This document shows, one piece after another, positions 1 to 13,834 of a stretch of 64,000 bases of DNA. The translations under genes were made by a program, and so were the position numbers. Origin of the DNA: Exophiala sp. HKRS030. Lineage: Eukaryota > Ascomycota > Eurotiomycetes > Chaetothyriales > Herpotrichiellaceae. The notes beneath the pieces are model-generated. The model was not told the DNA's origin. It did not search any database and was given only the letters and a program-made list of their open reading frames with translations. The DNA lies in contig JAHWDD010000014.1 of NCBI GenBank assembly GCA_023897205.1, positions 186,001 to 250,000 on the forward strand, written 5' to 3'. Positions within the stretch are counted from its first letter, which is position 1; every line of letters starts with the position of its first letter.

Positions 1-102
1 TCGCGCGTTGATAATCTCGCGAACTCCCTACGACCTTCAGCCAAAAACCTACAAACATTGTACAGCAGAAATAACGACAATAGCCATACGGCGTCTCGAA
101 CC

Positions 103-1431
103 ATGCTAGCTGCTCGAGATCAAGAGAACATTGTGCACGCACGTCAGACCGCAGCAGCAGGGAAGCCTCTGAATCACACCATCCGAAGCCTCCACCCGAA
201 GACGCCAGGAAACTTGAAAACCCCTTTCCGAGCTTCCAAGAACGATGAAAATGCTCCATTTACCTTCAAAGGACAACGAGGTCTGACCAAAGATGGCCCG
301 AGTAAATTGGACCAGAGCTCATTTGTTACACCTCTGGGTATGGAGCGCAAAGATCATGTTTGATCACTCGCTAACTGAGAACAAGCACCGCGCAATAGGG
401 CACCCCTCGGAGCTAAAACTACCAACGCGAAAGCCCCTGCATTCAAGACTCCTGCCGCTGCACCTTTGACAACCAAACCTGGCCGAAGCGCACAAAAACC
501 CTCCACGGGCCGTCGATCCGGCCGGTCCAAAATCGTCGTGTCTAGGGCAGAGCCCGCAGAGGCCGACGTATTGACAGAAAGACAAGATGAGGAGGATGAA
601 CCAGACTATGGTTATGCGCCACCTCCACCAGGTGCACTTCCAGACCCTCCATTGGACTTCAGCCCTGAGGAATTCCCTCCTCCACTGACCAGGGAAGAAT
701 TGTCCAGAGAAATCGCAGAGCTTTACGTGAATTCGCCCAAAGATGAGAATGGCCTCTCTCTCCGTCTCAAAAAAGAGCGAGAAGAATGGGATCGACTCGA
801 TGAGGAGAGAATCAAGGAAACTTTACTATACAAAGACATGCCTGCCGAATCCCCAAATAAGCAGGTGGATGCTATGATTGCAGCAGGACCAAAGAGGCAG
901 AGACCCCAATTATCCAGGGTCGACACTATGCAAGCCAAGTCAGCGGCAGAGGCACTCTCTGAGCCTCAGCCACGTTTGCCATCTGCCGCCCTGAAGACGA
1001 CCCAAGCCTCAGAGCAGAAGAGAAAGGGCATTCTTCCGAGCACGAAGCCGAAGCCTTTGAGTACTTCAACAGCATCTGTCCCAAGCCGGAGTACACACGC
1101 TGCTGTCTCTAAGAACACCATTGGATTTCCGAAAGCGAAGAAGCCGCCTTCCATTATTCCCAAAGGCACAGGAGTTGACAGGTCAGGGCCTATTGCGGTA
1201 AAGAAACCGGCCAAGATCGACCAAAGCAAGATCCATCCCAAGGATTTCCGTGACCTGTATGGATCTCCACCTATCGAAAGTGATATGTGGTTTCGCCTGA
1301 AGGAGTATGAACTGCTTGAAAAGGACGGGTCCATGGATGCAGATTTAGTGGACGACTTGTTCGAGCCGGATTTCTTTCCTTTCGAAAATTCTAAGCTGGA
1401 TGATGAAGACTTTCAACTCCCCATGCCATAG
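103..1431 (+). CDS. securin (Cut2/Pds1)-like protein, 426 aa, 2 exons
   Basis: Two exons, 103-337 and 386-1431, join in frame across a 48-bp intron (GTATGG donor, CTAAC branch, CAAG acceptor). Across the junction the protein reads ...VTPAPRNRAPLGAKTTNAKAP. The N-terminus (DQENIVHARQ, then KTPGNLKTPFRASKNDENAP) resembles fungal securin N-termini with a KEN-like box, here QEN, and TPxK/TPF repeats. An acidic patch followed by YGYAPPPPGALP recalls the EYMPPP segment of S. pombe Cut2. The middle is Lys/Pro/Ser-rich and disordered, and the C-terminus is acidic (DDLFEPDFFPF). Securins inhibit separase until anaphase and act in the nucleus. The assignment rests on short motifs, so function is inference. 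The start is the first ATG of the open frame; a TTG-initiated extension upstream was ignored. Confidence 0.6.
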
Positions 1432-1822
1432 TGAAGGGCCAAGCCGAAAAGGAAATTGGTTTCTTCATCCATGTATCTACGACTGTTAATGAATCACGAT
1501 ATTGATACCCAAGCTGGAAACATGCGGTGTATTGGGCTGAGAGTCAGGATCTTGAGTCTACCATGACAGATTCCCGAACAGCATATGGGATCCGCTGTGC
1601 AAGTATTTTAGTAATGGCAGCTTGAATAATATTTTAGGTCTTCCAGAGGCATTCTCCTTGCTCCATCACGAGTGATATGTACAATCCGCTTTGTCCTTTT
1701 TCAAGATCTTGTTCTTTGTCTAGGCCGTGGCTTCCTGACCTTCCTTTTTGTTCATACCCCTTGATACCGAACCTATCAGAAAGAAAACGGAGGTACCATC
1801 AACATACTAGAGGGCTCGTTTC
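1432..1822. other. convergent intergenic (391 bp)
   Basis: 3' ends of the securin-like gene (+) and the aminotransferase (-) face each other. I see only UTR-like sequence and no conserved frame. Confidence 0.6.
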
Positions 1823-3020
1823 TTATGGTAATTGATCGACGCCGCCGTTGACACCACCGTTGGCGGTGGTTTGCTTGGAAAACTCCTGCGGAGGCTCAGT
1901 GACGGTGAAGTTCCAGCCAAACTGATCCTCGACCTTGCCCTGCTGGATGCCTTTCAGGGTGGTCAAGAGCTCGGTGCAGACGGGGCCGGGCTCGAGCTTG
2001 TCGTTCACGGGGTAGTGGAAGGTGTCGCCGCGGGACTTCATGGTGATGCTCTTGATGGGGACCAGCGAGGCCGCGGTCCCGGCCGCCATGACCTCCTTGA
2101 ACTCGGGCAGCTCCTCGTAGGCGATGCGCCGCCTCTCGACGGCGTAGCCGAAGACGTCCCGGGCGATCTGGCACGCGGACTCGGACGTGACGGACTTGAT
2201 GACGTTCTTGCTGTCGGGGACGACGACGGTGGTCCGGTCCCCGTCCCGGCGCACGCCGAGGAAGCCCGAGGTCGAGAACTCGTCGATCTCGCTCCGGGTC
2301 TTGCTGTCGAGGTGCAGCGTGATGCCGTAGCCCGCGTTCCGGGCGCGCTCGCTGTGCCGCAGCACGGGCGCGTAGTTGCCGCCCACCTTGGCGCTGCCCG
2401 TCCCCTCGGGGGCGGCGCGGTCAAAGTCCTCGAGGATCAGGGCGTCGACCGCGTGCACGCCGTGGTAGACGCCCGTCGGCATCACGAAGACCACGAACGT
2501 GTACTCGTCGGGCGGGCTGAGGCCGAGCTGCGCGCTCGACCCGAACAGCAACGGCCGGATGTACATGGCCGCGCCGGTCTCGTGGGGCGGGACGAACTCG
2601 GCGTTCAGGGCCACGGCGAGGTTGACGCTCTCCACGAACAGGTCCTCGGGCACGGCGGGCACGGAGATGTACTCGGCGGACCGCTGCATGCGCTTGGCGT
2701 TCTGGTCGGGGCGGAAGATGGTGATGCTGCCGTCGGGCTGGCGGAAGGCCTTCATCCCCTCGTAACACTGCACGCCGTAGTTCAGACCGGGCGCCATGCC
2801 GTGGACGGAGAGGTGGGGGGAGGTGACCCAGCGTGGTTTGCTCCACGTCGGGTTCGAACCGGACGAGTAGCGAAAGGTGGACTCGATGTGGCCGTTGACC
2901 TCGCGGACTTTGAAGCCGACATTGCTCCAGTCTCGTCACAAGTCAGAAGGCAAGAATGGAATAAAAAGGTCGTACTGACTCACCGATGGTGCTAACGGGA
3001 GGTGGAGGAAAGGGTGCCAT
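1823..3020 (-). CDS. branched-chain amino acid aminotransferase, 381 aa, 2 exons
   Basis: Exons 3020-2984 and 2931-1823 on the minus strand flank a 52-bp intron (GTGAGT...ACGAG). The protein begins MAPFPPPPVSTIDWSNVGFK. It is a fold-type IV PLP transaminase. GSAKVGGNYAP carries the PLP lysine, and FSTSGFLGVRR and MAAGTAASLVPI are the expected active-site strands, with GMKAFR near the start. Length matches eukaryotic BCATs, which interconvert Leu/Ile/Val and their 2-oxo acids with glutamate/2-oxoglutarate. No mitochondrial presequence is visible, so I infer the cytosolic (Bat2-like) form. It ends in a short Gly/Asn tail. GC at third positions is very high, which opens a long spurious ORF on the other strand. 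Confidence 0.93.
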
Positions 3021-3725
3021 GATCGTGTTCCTTTTTAGGGGGGGGGGTTCTAAAAGTAGAGGGTGTCGTAGATTGAATGAAGCGACACCGACAAAATCAG
3101 GTCAAAGCCGATATTCTTCTTGTTGTTGTTGTCTTTCTTTTTCTTCCTGGTGAGAGAGGGAAAAGAATCGGCAAGAAAAGAAATATAAAAACGTCAATGC
3201 TCGGGTAAAGTTTTGTGGTGTATCTCGTGTTCTTCACGTCCAATACTGTTCCACCAAGACGCTGTTGCAGTAAGCACAAAATCCTTCGTGGCGACCCGTC
3301 GATGTTATTTGCTACGATTGGTTTCACTTTTCAGTGAGAAAGTAGTACCGGTATCACTTCCAACCGTCGTCAAAATTCCGCGAGCAGTGTCACCTTTTTT
3401 TTTTGCGGAGGGACCAGCGAGATCGGAAGTCTGGGGTGGGAAGAGCTACTCGTTGCCGCTTTAGCATCGCCATCCAAAACAGGGGTCTTTGTTGATGCTG
3501 TTTTAGGTGACTAAGGCACATGCACCTGATGTTTTAATTTCCAGACAAGGTGGTCTGCCTCGCAAAAGTGAATCATCCGAGTTCTGATGCTCGTGAGACA
3601 ATCTGGCGTATTCATCTGTATTGATCTAATATCTATTCTCCATATGTTTGTTTGATTCCCTCTCAGCTTCTTTATCTTTCTGTTTTTTAGCACAGTTCAA
3701 CGCAGACAAAACGGTCTCGCCCATC
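3021..3725. other. divergent promoter region, BCAT / ERV (705 bp)
   Basis: Pyrimidine- and purine-rich leader sequence includes an 11-base G run near 3038-3048. No gene was recognised. Confidence 0.6.
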
Positions 3726-4379
3726 ATGCCTCGAGCACCTCCTCCTTTCATCGTCCTCATTTCCGCCGTGGCTCTATTTGTGTGGTATGTCATATGGACG
3801 GCGAGTCCTCCTCGCGATATGTCGGCCTTTTCCTACTCGGACAAATTTCATGAAAAGCTCAAACCCAAGCTGTCACAACATGTCGTACCCGTGGCGGACA
3901 CAGAAGTAGTCCACGGCGACCATGTGATGGGGAAGCTCGGGAATGAGACGCTGAAAGCCGAACTCGGTCGCGCGGCATGGAAGGTCTTGCACACCACCAT
4001 GGCACGATTCCCGGACACGCCGACCCAGGATGAACAGGACGCCCTGAAAAATTACCTCTTCCTCTTCGCTCGACTATACCCGTGCGGCGAGTGTGCCGAA
4101 CACTTCCAGAAGATCCTCAAAAAATACCCTCCGCAGACGTCCTCGCGGTCCAGTGCCGCCGCCTGGGCATGCTTTGTACACAATTTGGTCAACGAGCGCA
4201 AAGGAAAGCCGATCTTTGACTGCGCCAACATTGGCGACTTCTATGACTGCGGTTGTGGTGACGATGAAAAGGAGGCAATGTCTGCTGCTGGCGCGAAGAG
4301 CAGTGCTGTTGCCGCTGGCAAGTCACCGAGACACGAATCTGTAGAGATCGAAGTGGAAGGACCGACAAGAGGTGGTTGA
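3726..4379 (+). CDS. FAD-linked sulfhydryl oxidase, Erv2/ALR type, 217 aa
   Basis: Single exon from ATG at 3726; the frame is open further upstream, but this ATG immediately precedes the signal anchor. Residues about 6-22 form an N-terminal membrane segment (PFIVLISAVALFVWYVIW). The Erv/ALR FAD-binding helical domain follows, with GRAAWKVLHT, the redox CxxC in YPCGECAEHF, the flavin-binding W-x-C-x-x-H-N motif (WACFVHNLVN), and a downstream Cys cluster (DCGCG). These proteins oxidise thiols with O2. The N-terminal anchor suggests the secretory (Erv2) rather than the mitochondrial (Erv1) branch. Subcellular placement is inference. Confidence 0.9.
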   Translation: MPRAPPPFIVLISAVALFVWYVIWTASPPRDMSAFSYSDKFHEKLKPKLSQHVVPVADTEVVHGDHVMGKLGNETLKAELGRAAWKVLHTTMARFPDTPTQDEQDALKNYLFLFARLYPCGECAEHFQKILKKYPPQTSSRSSAAAWACFVHNLVNERKGKPIFDCANIGDFYDCGCGDDEKEAMSAAGAKSSAVAAGKSPRHESVEIEVEGPTRGG

Positions 4380-4471
4380 AGTGATGGCCGTCTTCGGATT
4401 CACAGCCGCTTGAAGAAGGCGAGTATCCTCAAAACAGACCTCCATACAACCATCAGCACACTGCGGACATA

Positions 4472-5041
4472 TTAGCGGACAAAGTGCGAGTCGGCGAGGA
4501 CACTCGTTGAGAAGGGAGATTCACACCTATCCTTCTTGTTGACCCCACGAGTACTATGTTCTGTGCTTTCGATTCCCGTCGCCAGGAACGGGCTGCCTTC
4601 ATCATCTTTTGCACGACATGCACTTTTGGCCCTTTTCCTGGTTGTCAAGCGCATCATGATCCGCTTGTATAGACTCGGGTTCTTTTTGCAAGGGGTTCGA
4701 TTCAACGACTGGCCGTTTCCTAGAATGGGTGGCTCGGCAGGGGTTTCTGGTCTCACGGAATCAGAAGCATTTCGTTCTTGGAAAGGGTGGAGGGATCGGA
4801 AGCCGATATCGACAAAGCACACGGATCGAACATGCCAGACATCGTCAAAGGCGGGCTCTGGGACCTGAGTGCGCATGGCTTTTCTGCCACGAAGAGAGCA
4901 TTTCATGCATGGTTCCGTGAGTTGGATCTTGACGTTCTTTACGACGCAGCCTCTAACGCCAGGCGAGTCACAAACTGTATCGCGGAATTTGGCCGTCGCC
5001 TCGTGTTGACAGAGGAACATATATTGCCTGCTGGTGCACAT
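4472..5041 (-). CDS. small Cys/His-rich fungal protein, 189 aa (hypothetical)
   Basis: One open exon runs from a true ATG. The N-terminus has an ordered Cys/His pattern: MCTSRQYMFLCQHE, then VCDSPGVRGC and PCMKC. This resembles the M-C-x(8)-C-x-H...C...CxxC start of many uncharacterised ascomycete proteins, probably zinc-binding. A similar layout occurs at 50112-50828 in this window. The C-terminal 120 residues are basic, low in hydrophobics and unrecognised. Competing plus-strand frames over the same bases are shorter. No function can be assigned, and the C-terminal end may be spliced differently. Confidence 0.5.
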   Translation of the reverse strand: MCTSRQYMFLCQHEATAKFRDTVCDSPGVRGCVVKNVKIQLTEPCMKCSLRGRKAMRTQVPEPAFDDVWHVRSVCFVDIGFRSLHPFQERNASDSVRPETPAEPPILGNGQSLNRTPCKKNPSLYKRIMMRLTTRKRAKSACRAKDDEGSPFLATGIESTEHSTRGVNKKDRCESPFSTSVLADSHFVR

Positions 5042-6167
5042 GTTTGAGCGTCTTTTTTTCCCCTTCTCTTTTCGACTGGGGGTGACGTTACGGCTCCGTG
5101 GTTTCCAGCCTTGTCGATCGATTTGTTATTCGAGGTCGTCGCTAGTAATGATGATGATGTTTGAATATGAGAGATCTGTTGAAATCGTGGTCAAGAGCAG
5201 TGAAGGAACAACGAGTTTTCATCATTTTGGAAGAAACACAAAATCTCTACAATCATCATCGTGTTGTAGAAAAGAATCATGTGGCTCCCCAGGTCCTCAT
5301 CTTCAAGAGAGTCAAATTTCAGGCTTTGAAGAGAAAAAGGCAACGAGGACGTGGTTCTTTGTCCTTATTTGATCATCCATTCCTTTTCGAACCGCTCCTC
5401 CTCAAAAATAGGTTTCGACAAAGCCTCTTCGCCCAGTGCCAACAAAGAAAAGTGTTGTTCGTCCACTTGTTGGGGTTTTGTTTAGACTTTTTTCGTCTTC
5501 TCTTCTTTGTCTTCGAGTACATGCCTTGGGTACATACACGATGGGGGGGGGGGCTGCGGAGGAAACTGCTGAGCGACTTTGTTGTTTTGTTTCACGTAGT
5601 TGGCCCCCGGTTGAACCATAAGATGGGAAAAGCTTGGAGAGAGACAAGAAAGAAAAGAAATGTCCCCACCGAGCGTGTTGACTCGCAAGGCACGCCTTTT
5701 TGATACCTTGGTACCACTTTGAAAGAAAAAATTAAGGCCTAAAAGAAGAAAGGATCCGTGGTTAGTAGTGCGAGGACATTCACAACAAGCTTCTGTGGAG
5801 TCAGGACGAGGCTGGATCTTCCAAGGTTCAACGTTGTCAGTGAATCGTCGGTTTGCCTTTGGGAAGACTGAAAGCTTGAACACCCAAGGGAGCAGACAGT
5901 GGGAATTCCGTTGAAGAGAAAGAAAAAAGAGGTGGGTTGGTATTTTATTTTTCCCAGACAAATTTGATTTTTGACGCTATTTGTTACGAACACTCTCTGT
6001 TTCCTAAAGACACACAGTAGTAAAGGATGCACTCACTGAGGAGGGGAGTCACCACCCCTCTTGAAGACGAGTATAATCTTTTTTTCTTTGTTCTTTCTCC
6101 CACGCTCCCCCAAACCCCCTCCCCCCCCCTTTTTTTTCTGCCTTGTTCTTTTTTCAGTAGTTCTCTC
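5042..6167. other. intergenic, no gene recognised (1.1 kb)
   Basis: T/A-rich low-complexity sequence includes a G run near 5541-5552 and poly-C/poly-T near 6119-6140. Open frames here (for example 5161-5703 +) show no protein-like conservation or domain signal. Confidence 0.55.
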
Positions 6168-7654
6168 TTACTGCTTGACAAAAGGTCTCTCCGGCACGGG
6201 GTAGGCGATCTGGGCCGACATGGCGACGGTCATGGGACTCTGGCCGGTGGCCCGGGGGGACTCTCCGATAAAGTTGCTGGGGAAGCCGGGGTCCAGGGCG
6301 CTCTGACTCTCGAGGTACTTGATCTGGTCGTCGGTCAACTTGAGGCTGAGGGCCTTGATGTTGTCCTGGAGGTGCTCGACCTTGCGGCCGCCGATGATGG
6401 GGAAGACGTTGGGGGTCTTTTGCATGACGTAGGCGAGGGCCACGGTCGACAGGCTCTCCAGGCCGTGCTCGCCCGCGACCTTTTCGAGGGCGGCGCTGAT
6501 CTTTTCTTCCTGGGCCGACTGGCCCCCGCCGAACATGCTCCGCAGCCCTTCGCCCTGCTGCTTGCGGGCCTCGAGTTGTTTCTTGGACTGGAACTTGCCC
6601 CCGCCGATCACGTCCCAGGGGGCCAGGGCCATGCCGAAGTGGCGGGCCATGGGGATGATGTCCCGCTCAAAGTCCCGGAGCATGACGTTCCACCGGCCCT
6701 GGTACACGCTGAAGGGGGTCTTGCCGTGCGCCCGGGCGTACGTGTTGGCCGCCGACACCACCCAGGCCGGCGAGTCCGAGATGCCCAGGTACAAAACCTT
6801 GCCCTGTTCCACCAGGATGTGGAGGCTGTCCATGACTTCCTCGATCGAAGTGGTCCAGTCCTGTTTCGTTCGTGTCAGTTTTCGACATGAAACAGAAAGA
6901 GAAAAAAAAAGAAGACTCGAAACAGAGAATGATGGGCTTTGTTTTTGATGTACTTACCCACCAATGAACGTACAAAAGGTCAATGTACTCGGTTTGAAGT
7001 TTCTTGAGGGATTCGTGGACCGAAAGGTACAAACTCTTCTTGTGATTGCCGGAATAGTTGACGGTTTTTCCAGCGCCAAGTTCATAACTACGGTAGGCAG
7101 TGGTGTACCTGGAATCAAAGCACGTCAGGAGGAGCAGAAACCAAAAAGCAGAAGCACACCTCCGGGAATTGGGTAGGTACGTCATGCGAAAGCACCTCAC
7201 TGCACTGGACTTCGGAAACCACTTACTTGGTGGCGATGACCATCATGTCTCGGTTCTTCCTCTCGGCCATCCATTCTCCAATCCACTTTTCGGACTGTTC
7301 ATTCTGATAATTGTTCTGTTCGTTGAGAGGAGGAGGTTGTCCCAAGTCAGTGATTTGAAGTTCTTTCCGTCGGTTGTTTACGGAGTAGTAGAAACACTCC
7401 AAAGAAAGTGTTTGAGGTCATCGAACTGAACCACTTACCGCGGTATCGACAAAGTTGCCACCAGCTTCGTAGAATGCGTCCAAGAGTTTGAAAGATTGTT
7501 CCTTGCTCATGTTACCCATGAATTTCCAAGCGTCACCGATGGACATGGCACCGAGACACAAGGGAGAAACTCGGACTCCGGCGGTGCTGGATAGAACCCT
7601 ATACCGACCGAGTTCGGTGGTGGGCTCGGGAGCTGGTTTGAAAAAGTCCGACAT
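6168..7654 (-). CDS. aryl-alcohol dehydrogenase-like aldo-keto reductase, 382 aa, 4 exons
   Basis: Minus-strand exons 7654-7439, 7315-7227, 7108-6958 and 6860-6168 all have GTAAGT-type donors. It is an AKR TIM barrel of the yeast AAD (aryl-alcohol dehydrogenase, AKR9-like) group. The catalytic tetrad is visible in order: Asp in NFVDTA, Tyr in NNYQNEQSE, Lys in VIATKYTT and His in [16 protein letters not shown] at the N-terminus and [12 protein letters not shown] near the C-terminus (NADP phosphate-binding region) are typical. Expected reaction: NADPH-dependent reduction of aldehydes such as aromatic aldehydes; the physiological substrate is unknown. It is the only gene between two long empty stretches. 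Confidence 0.92.
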
Positions 7655-9491
7655 GGTTGAAGACGGTGATTTGAAGTTATCTAGTCAAGATGATAAGAAA
7701 ATGGGAAGAAGACTTTGGCAAGAGACAAGTATTGCTGCTGCTGCTGTTGTTGTTGGAAGGATGAAGAATAGACACTGATGTTGTGAGAAAATCGACAGGA
7801 AGATGTGCTCAATACTTATAGGTATTTACGAATTACGCACTCCGTATATAATAACAAGGTGGTTCAACTAACTTTATGTGGTAGATCTCTAGGTCCGAAA
7901 AGTCCACTCCCCCCTCGAACCTGACACGGTACAAAAAAGGGAAGAAGCTATGAACACCATGTTTCGTCAGTTACACAGTCGTCAGTTAGCTACCTTGGGT
8001 AGCCTTGACTCTCGTTTTCGGCAAATGGAATCATTAGTACAACAACTCCGTAGCGAGGTACATGGGAGTCGTGCGGACCCCCCCACATTTTCCTCGTTGA
8101 GGGTTGATCGGATAAAAGTGCTTCTCCCAACCGGGTGTCAAGCCCATACTTTTCGCTTTTTGCTATTTGCTTCAACTGGAATGTCCATCTGCGGCCGCGA
8201 CGCCAGGGTTCCTTTCCCAGAACAAAACAAAACCAGAAAAAAAAGGCTCAACCGTCACCGTCCATTTGGTTTGGTCCTTGATCGGCCGAATCTTTCAATG
8301 TCTCCCCGTAGTACCAGCTGACGGGGAATTGCTGACAACCCCCCGTCCCTTTTCATACCCATCATTACCAGAGGTGATGTTCCTGGTCAATCGCTTCCTA
8401 GAGATGCGGACTTAAGTTCAAGGGAAATAGCGGCGATAGTGATGTGAAAAACTGAAAGAGGCCGCTAAGGCTGGTCGGTGGACAAAAAAGCCTTGCTCGA
8501 ACCGGGGGGTGGAGGAACCGCACCAACGCGGACGGAGCTATTTTACCAGGGCAGGGGACCACGGAGTACAAGGTATACCAAAGTAGCAATCATCTGAGTA
8601 CTGCACAGAGTATCACTTGATACCAGACACATGAGATGAAACATACAGGCAACATGTGTCAATTCACGTCTAATCCAGGTTGAAAAATTCAAAAGTCATA
8701 CAGCTTCAAATCAAAAACTTTTTCTATTGCTAACTGTGTGGCCTGGCAAGCCTGATCTAATGCAGCCAGCGTAGACTTTTCCTCGTAATAAGTCTTGTTG
8801 TGTGTGTGCAAGAGAGCTCCATGGAAGCCGTGCGGAATAAAACGCCTGGGAGATGCAGATGTGCAATTATCTTCCTTATTTTTGTCTTGCAAATCAGATC
8901 ATTCCCCCTTCCCATTCCCGCCAGCCTCCCAAGCTCGCGATTGTTCGTGTCGATAAAGTTCTATTTTGATCATGTCCCATAGGTTCGAAAGAGAGAGAAC
9001 CCGCAGATAACTTTTGTTAAAGGCTGAAAAAAAGAATCTCGTCATAAGGCCGTGTCCGGTCGTGCAGCCTTTCTTTTGAAAAGGAGGCTTCACAAGAGTC
9101 TGTCTTCCATGCCGTGTTGAGGAGCTGATGCGCTCGCCCACTCTCTTTCGTTGCAAACCGACGCCGTGGTGTCTGTCGTTCATGCACACATCGTCTGTCC
9201 TCTGTTGACACGAGGAAGTTCGACATGCTGGGGGTATCTGAAATCAATCGGAAAAGCCAACGCTATCTATCATGTATCATGCTGTGCCCGATAAAAACTC
9301 GTCTCGGGAAAAATGCTCTGGGTCGTCATCAAAAGAGCAAGCTTGCTGCAGGACTGCCTGCCGTTTGCTCTTCAACCACCCGGTCACTCTTCCGAGAGCG
9401 CAAATGTCGAAGAAAGTGAAAAGAAAGAAAACAATCATGCTGAAAACTGGTGCCGTAAACCGTTCGAGAATGACTGAACGCCCTGAACCGT
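7655..9491. other. intergenic, no gene recognised (1.8 kb)
   Basis: Upstream of the aldo-keto reductase and downstream of DED1. It contains an ACTCCGTA word at 7839-7846. A 123-codon open frame (7950-8321 +) looks weakly coiled-coil at its start but loses protein character after about 50 codons; I did not call it. No tRNA or 5S gene was seen. Confidence 0.5.
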
Positions 9492-12505
<3,014 letters not shown>

Positions 12506-12762
12506 CTAAGCCATGCTCTTCTCGTCGGACTTGCCAGCGTCGAGATAAGACTTGTGCAATTGTCGTCTTCTCGCGATGTACAATACAACTGCTACCAAGA
12601 GGAAGAAGCACACACCCTTCTGAACGTATGGTTGAGCGATCATCATCTCGGCTGAGCTGAATGCATCTGATGCTCCCTGAAGCTGTTCTGTGGACTGCTG
12701 GCCGTCGACCGCAGGGACCATAGCCCCTGGAGTAGCATCACTTTCTTCGTCGTCCATAAGCT
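12506..12762 (-). CDS. alternative last exon of cypB: acidic linker, transmembrane helix, basic tail
   Basis: An open frame of 85 codons begins exactly after an acceptor (TTGTGACAG, with CTTAC/CTGAG branch-like bases before it). It is in frame with cypB if a GTATTC donor at 12848, two codons after ELEVPPE in the cyclophilin, is used (intron 12848-12763, 86 bp). Spliced, the protein reads ELEVPPEELMDDEESD. An acidic/Gln/Ser linker follows, then the helix GVCFFLLVAVVLYIA and RRRQLHKSYLD. This is type I topology with a basic cytosolic side. Unspliced, the frame closes at ...EGIHAEL. It could instead be an independent 83-aa gene from ATG 12757, but the in-phase junction argues for an isoform. Confidence 0.6.
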
Positions 12763-12828
12763 CTGTCACAACACCTCAGTAAGCGGTCTGGACACAGCGA
12801 CGTGGAGAGCAGTACCGGCCCTCAAAAC

Positions 12829-13574
12829 TCAAAGTTCGGCATGAATACCTTCCGGGGGCACCTCGAGCTCTCCGCTCTTCACAATCTTGACCGCCTTGGT
12901 AGGTCGATCTTGTGCGCCCTTGGCGACGTTCTGAATCTTGTCAACGATGTCGTAACCTTCGAGGACTTCTCCAAAGACGACGTGACGGCCATCGAGCCAG
13001 CTAAGATTTCATCAGTCACACGAATTGCACACACGGTCCAGGAAAGACTGCTCACTTTGTAATAGCAGTGGTGATGAAGAATTGAGATCCGTTGGTGTTC
13101 TTTCCAGCGTTGGCCATGCTCAACTGGCCCTTCTTGGTGTGCTTCAACTTGAAGTTCTCGTCTTCAAACTTGTCTCCGTAGATCGACTTGCCACCTGTGC
13201 CATCCCCTCTCGTGAAATCACCACCTTGAATCATGAAATCCTTGATGACGCGATGGAAAGACGAGCCTTCATAGCCGAAGCCCTTCTCGCCGGTTGCCAG
13301 GGCACGAAAGTTTTCGGCGGTCTGCAAGGTTTAAATTAGACATGCAATACGGCAGGAAGGGCACACGACATACCTTTGGCACCGTCTTGCCGTAGAGGCC
13401 TAGAACAATCCGTCCCATGGGCTCATCTCCATGCTCGATGTCAAAATAGACCTTGTGGGTGATTTTGGGACCTTTGGCTGCTTCCGCAGTCTGTCCCATG
13501 AAAAGGAAAGTGGCGGTCAAAATGACCATAAGCGAGATGACAACTCGCTGGATGTTAGCCATGTCGAGGAACAT
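12829..13574 (-). CDS. cypB: ER cyclophilin B (peptidyl-prolyl isomerase), 212 aa, 3 exons
   Basis: Exons 13574-13374, 13321-13056 and 13000-12829. The N-terminal signal peptide ([17 protein letters not shown]...AEAA) is followed by a complete cyclophilin domain: [31 protein letters not shown] and [12 protein letters not shown]. The catalytic Arg is in FHRV and the cyclosporin-binding Trp in WLDGRH. It ends [16 protein letters not shown], a divergent H-x-E-L retention tail. Such proteins accelerate proline isomerisation of secretory clients in the ER lumen. An alternative intron near the stop would replace the last five residues by a membrane anchor (see 12506-12762). The ATG at 13562 is another possible start. 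Confidence 0.93.
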
Positions 13575-13834
13575 GGGTATAAGATGGGTGTGGGTGGAGG
13601 AGGTTACAAGGAGAGAGGACCGGTCATAGTAGAACAAGCTGCGGAGGACACATATTTGACTAGGGGACAGTACAATGTCGAGAGGCCTGGCACGTTGTTA
13701 AAGCGGCGACCGGTTCTCGGGGTGCAGCCACTCCTAGCACGCGAAATTCTTTCCTCACAACGGATATCGGTAGTGCATTGCCCAAGTCGAAGTGAACATT
13801 CAGCTTTGAGAGGGCAGCGAGGTGGGAAGGAGTC

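Noticed and set aside
1832..2995. 387-codon plus-strand open frame
   Set aside because: Antisense shadow of the branched-chain aminotransferase with the same GC3 artefact.
4690..4710. GGGGTTCGATTC resembling a tRNA T-arm
   Set aside because: No matching acceptor, D-arm or anticodon stem can be drawn around it on either strand.
5161..5703. 180-codon plus-strand frame
   Set aside because: Lys/Arg/Phe-rich translation of AT-rich sequence, with no domain, motif or splice partner.
6027..6890. 287-codon plus-strand open frame
   Set aside because: Antisense to the last exon of the aldo-keto reductase; its N-terminus is low complexity.
7950..8321. 123-codon frame with a coiled-coil-like start
   Set aside because: Protein character is lost after about 50 codons, and no family or convincing splice continuation is seen.
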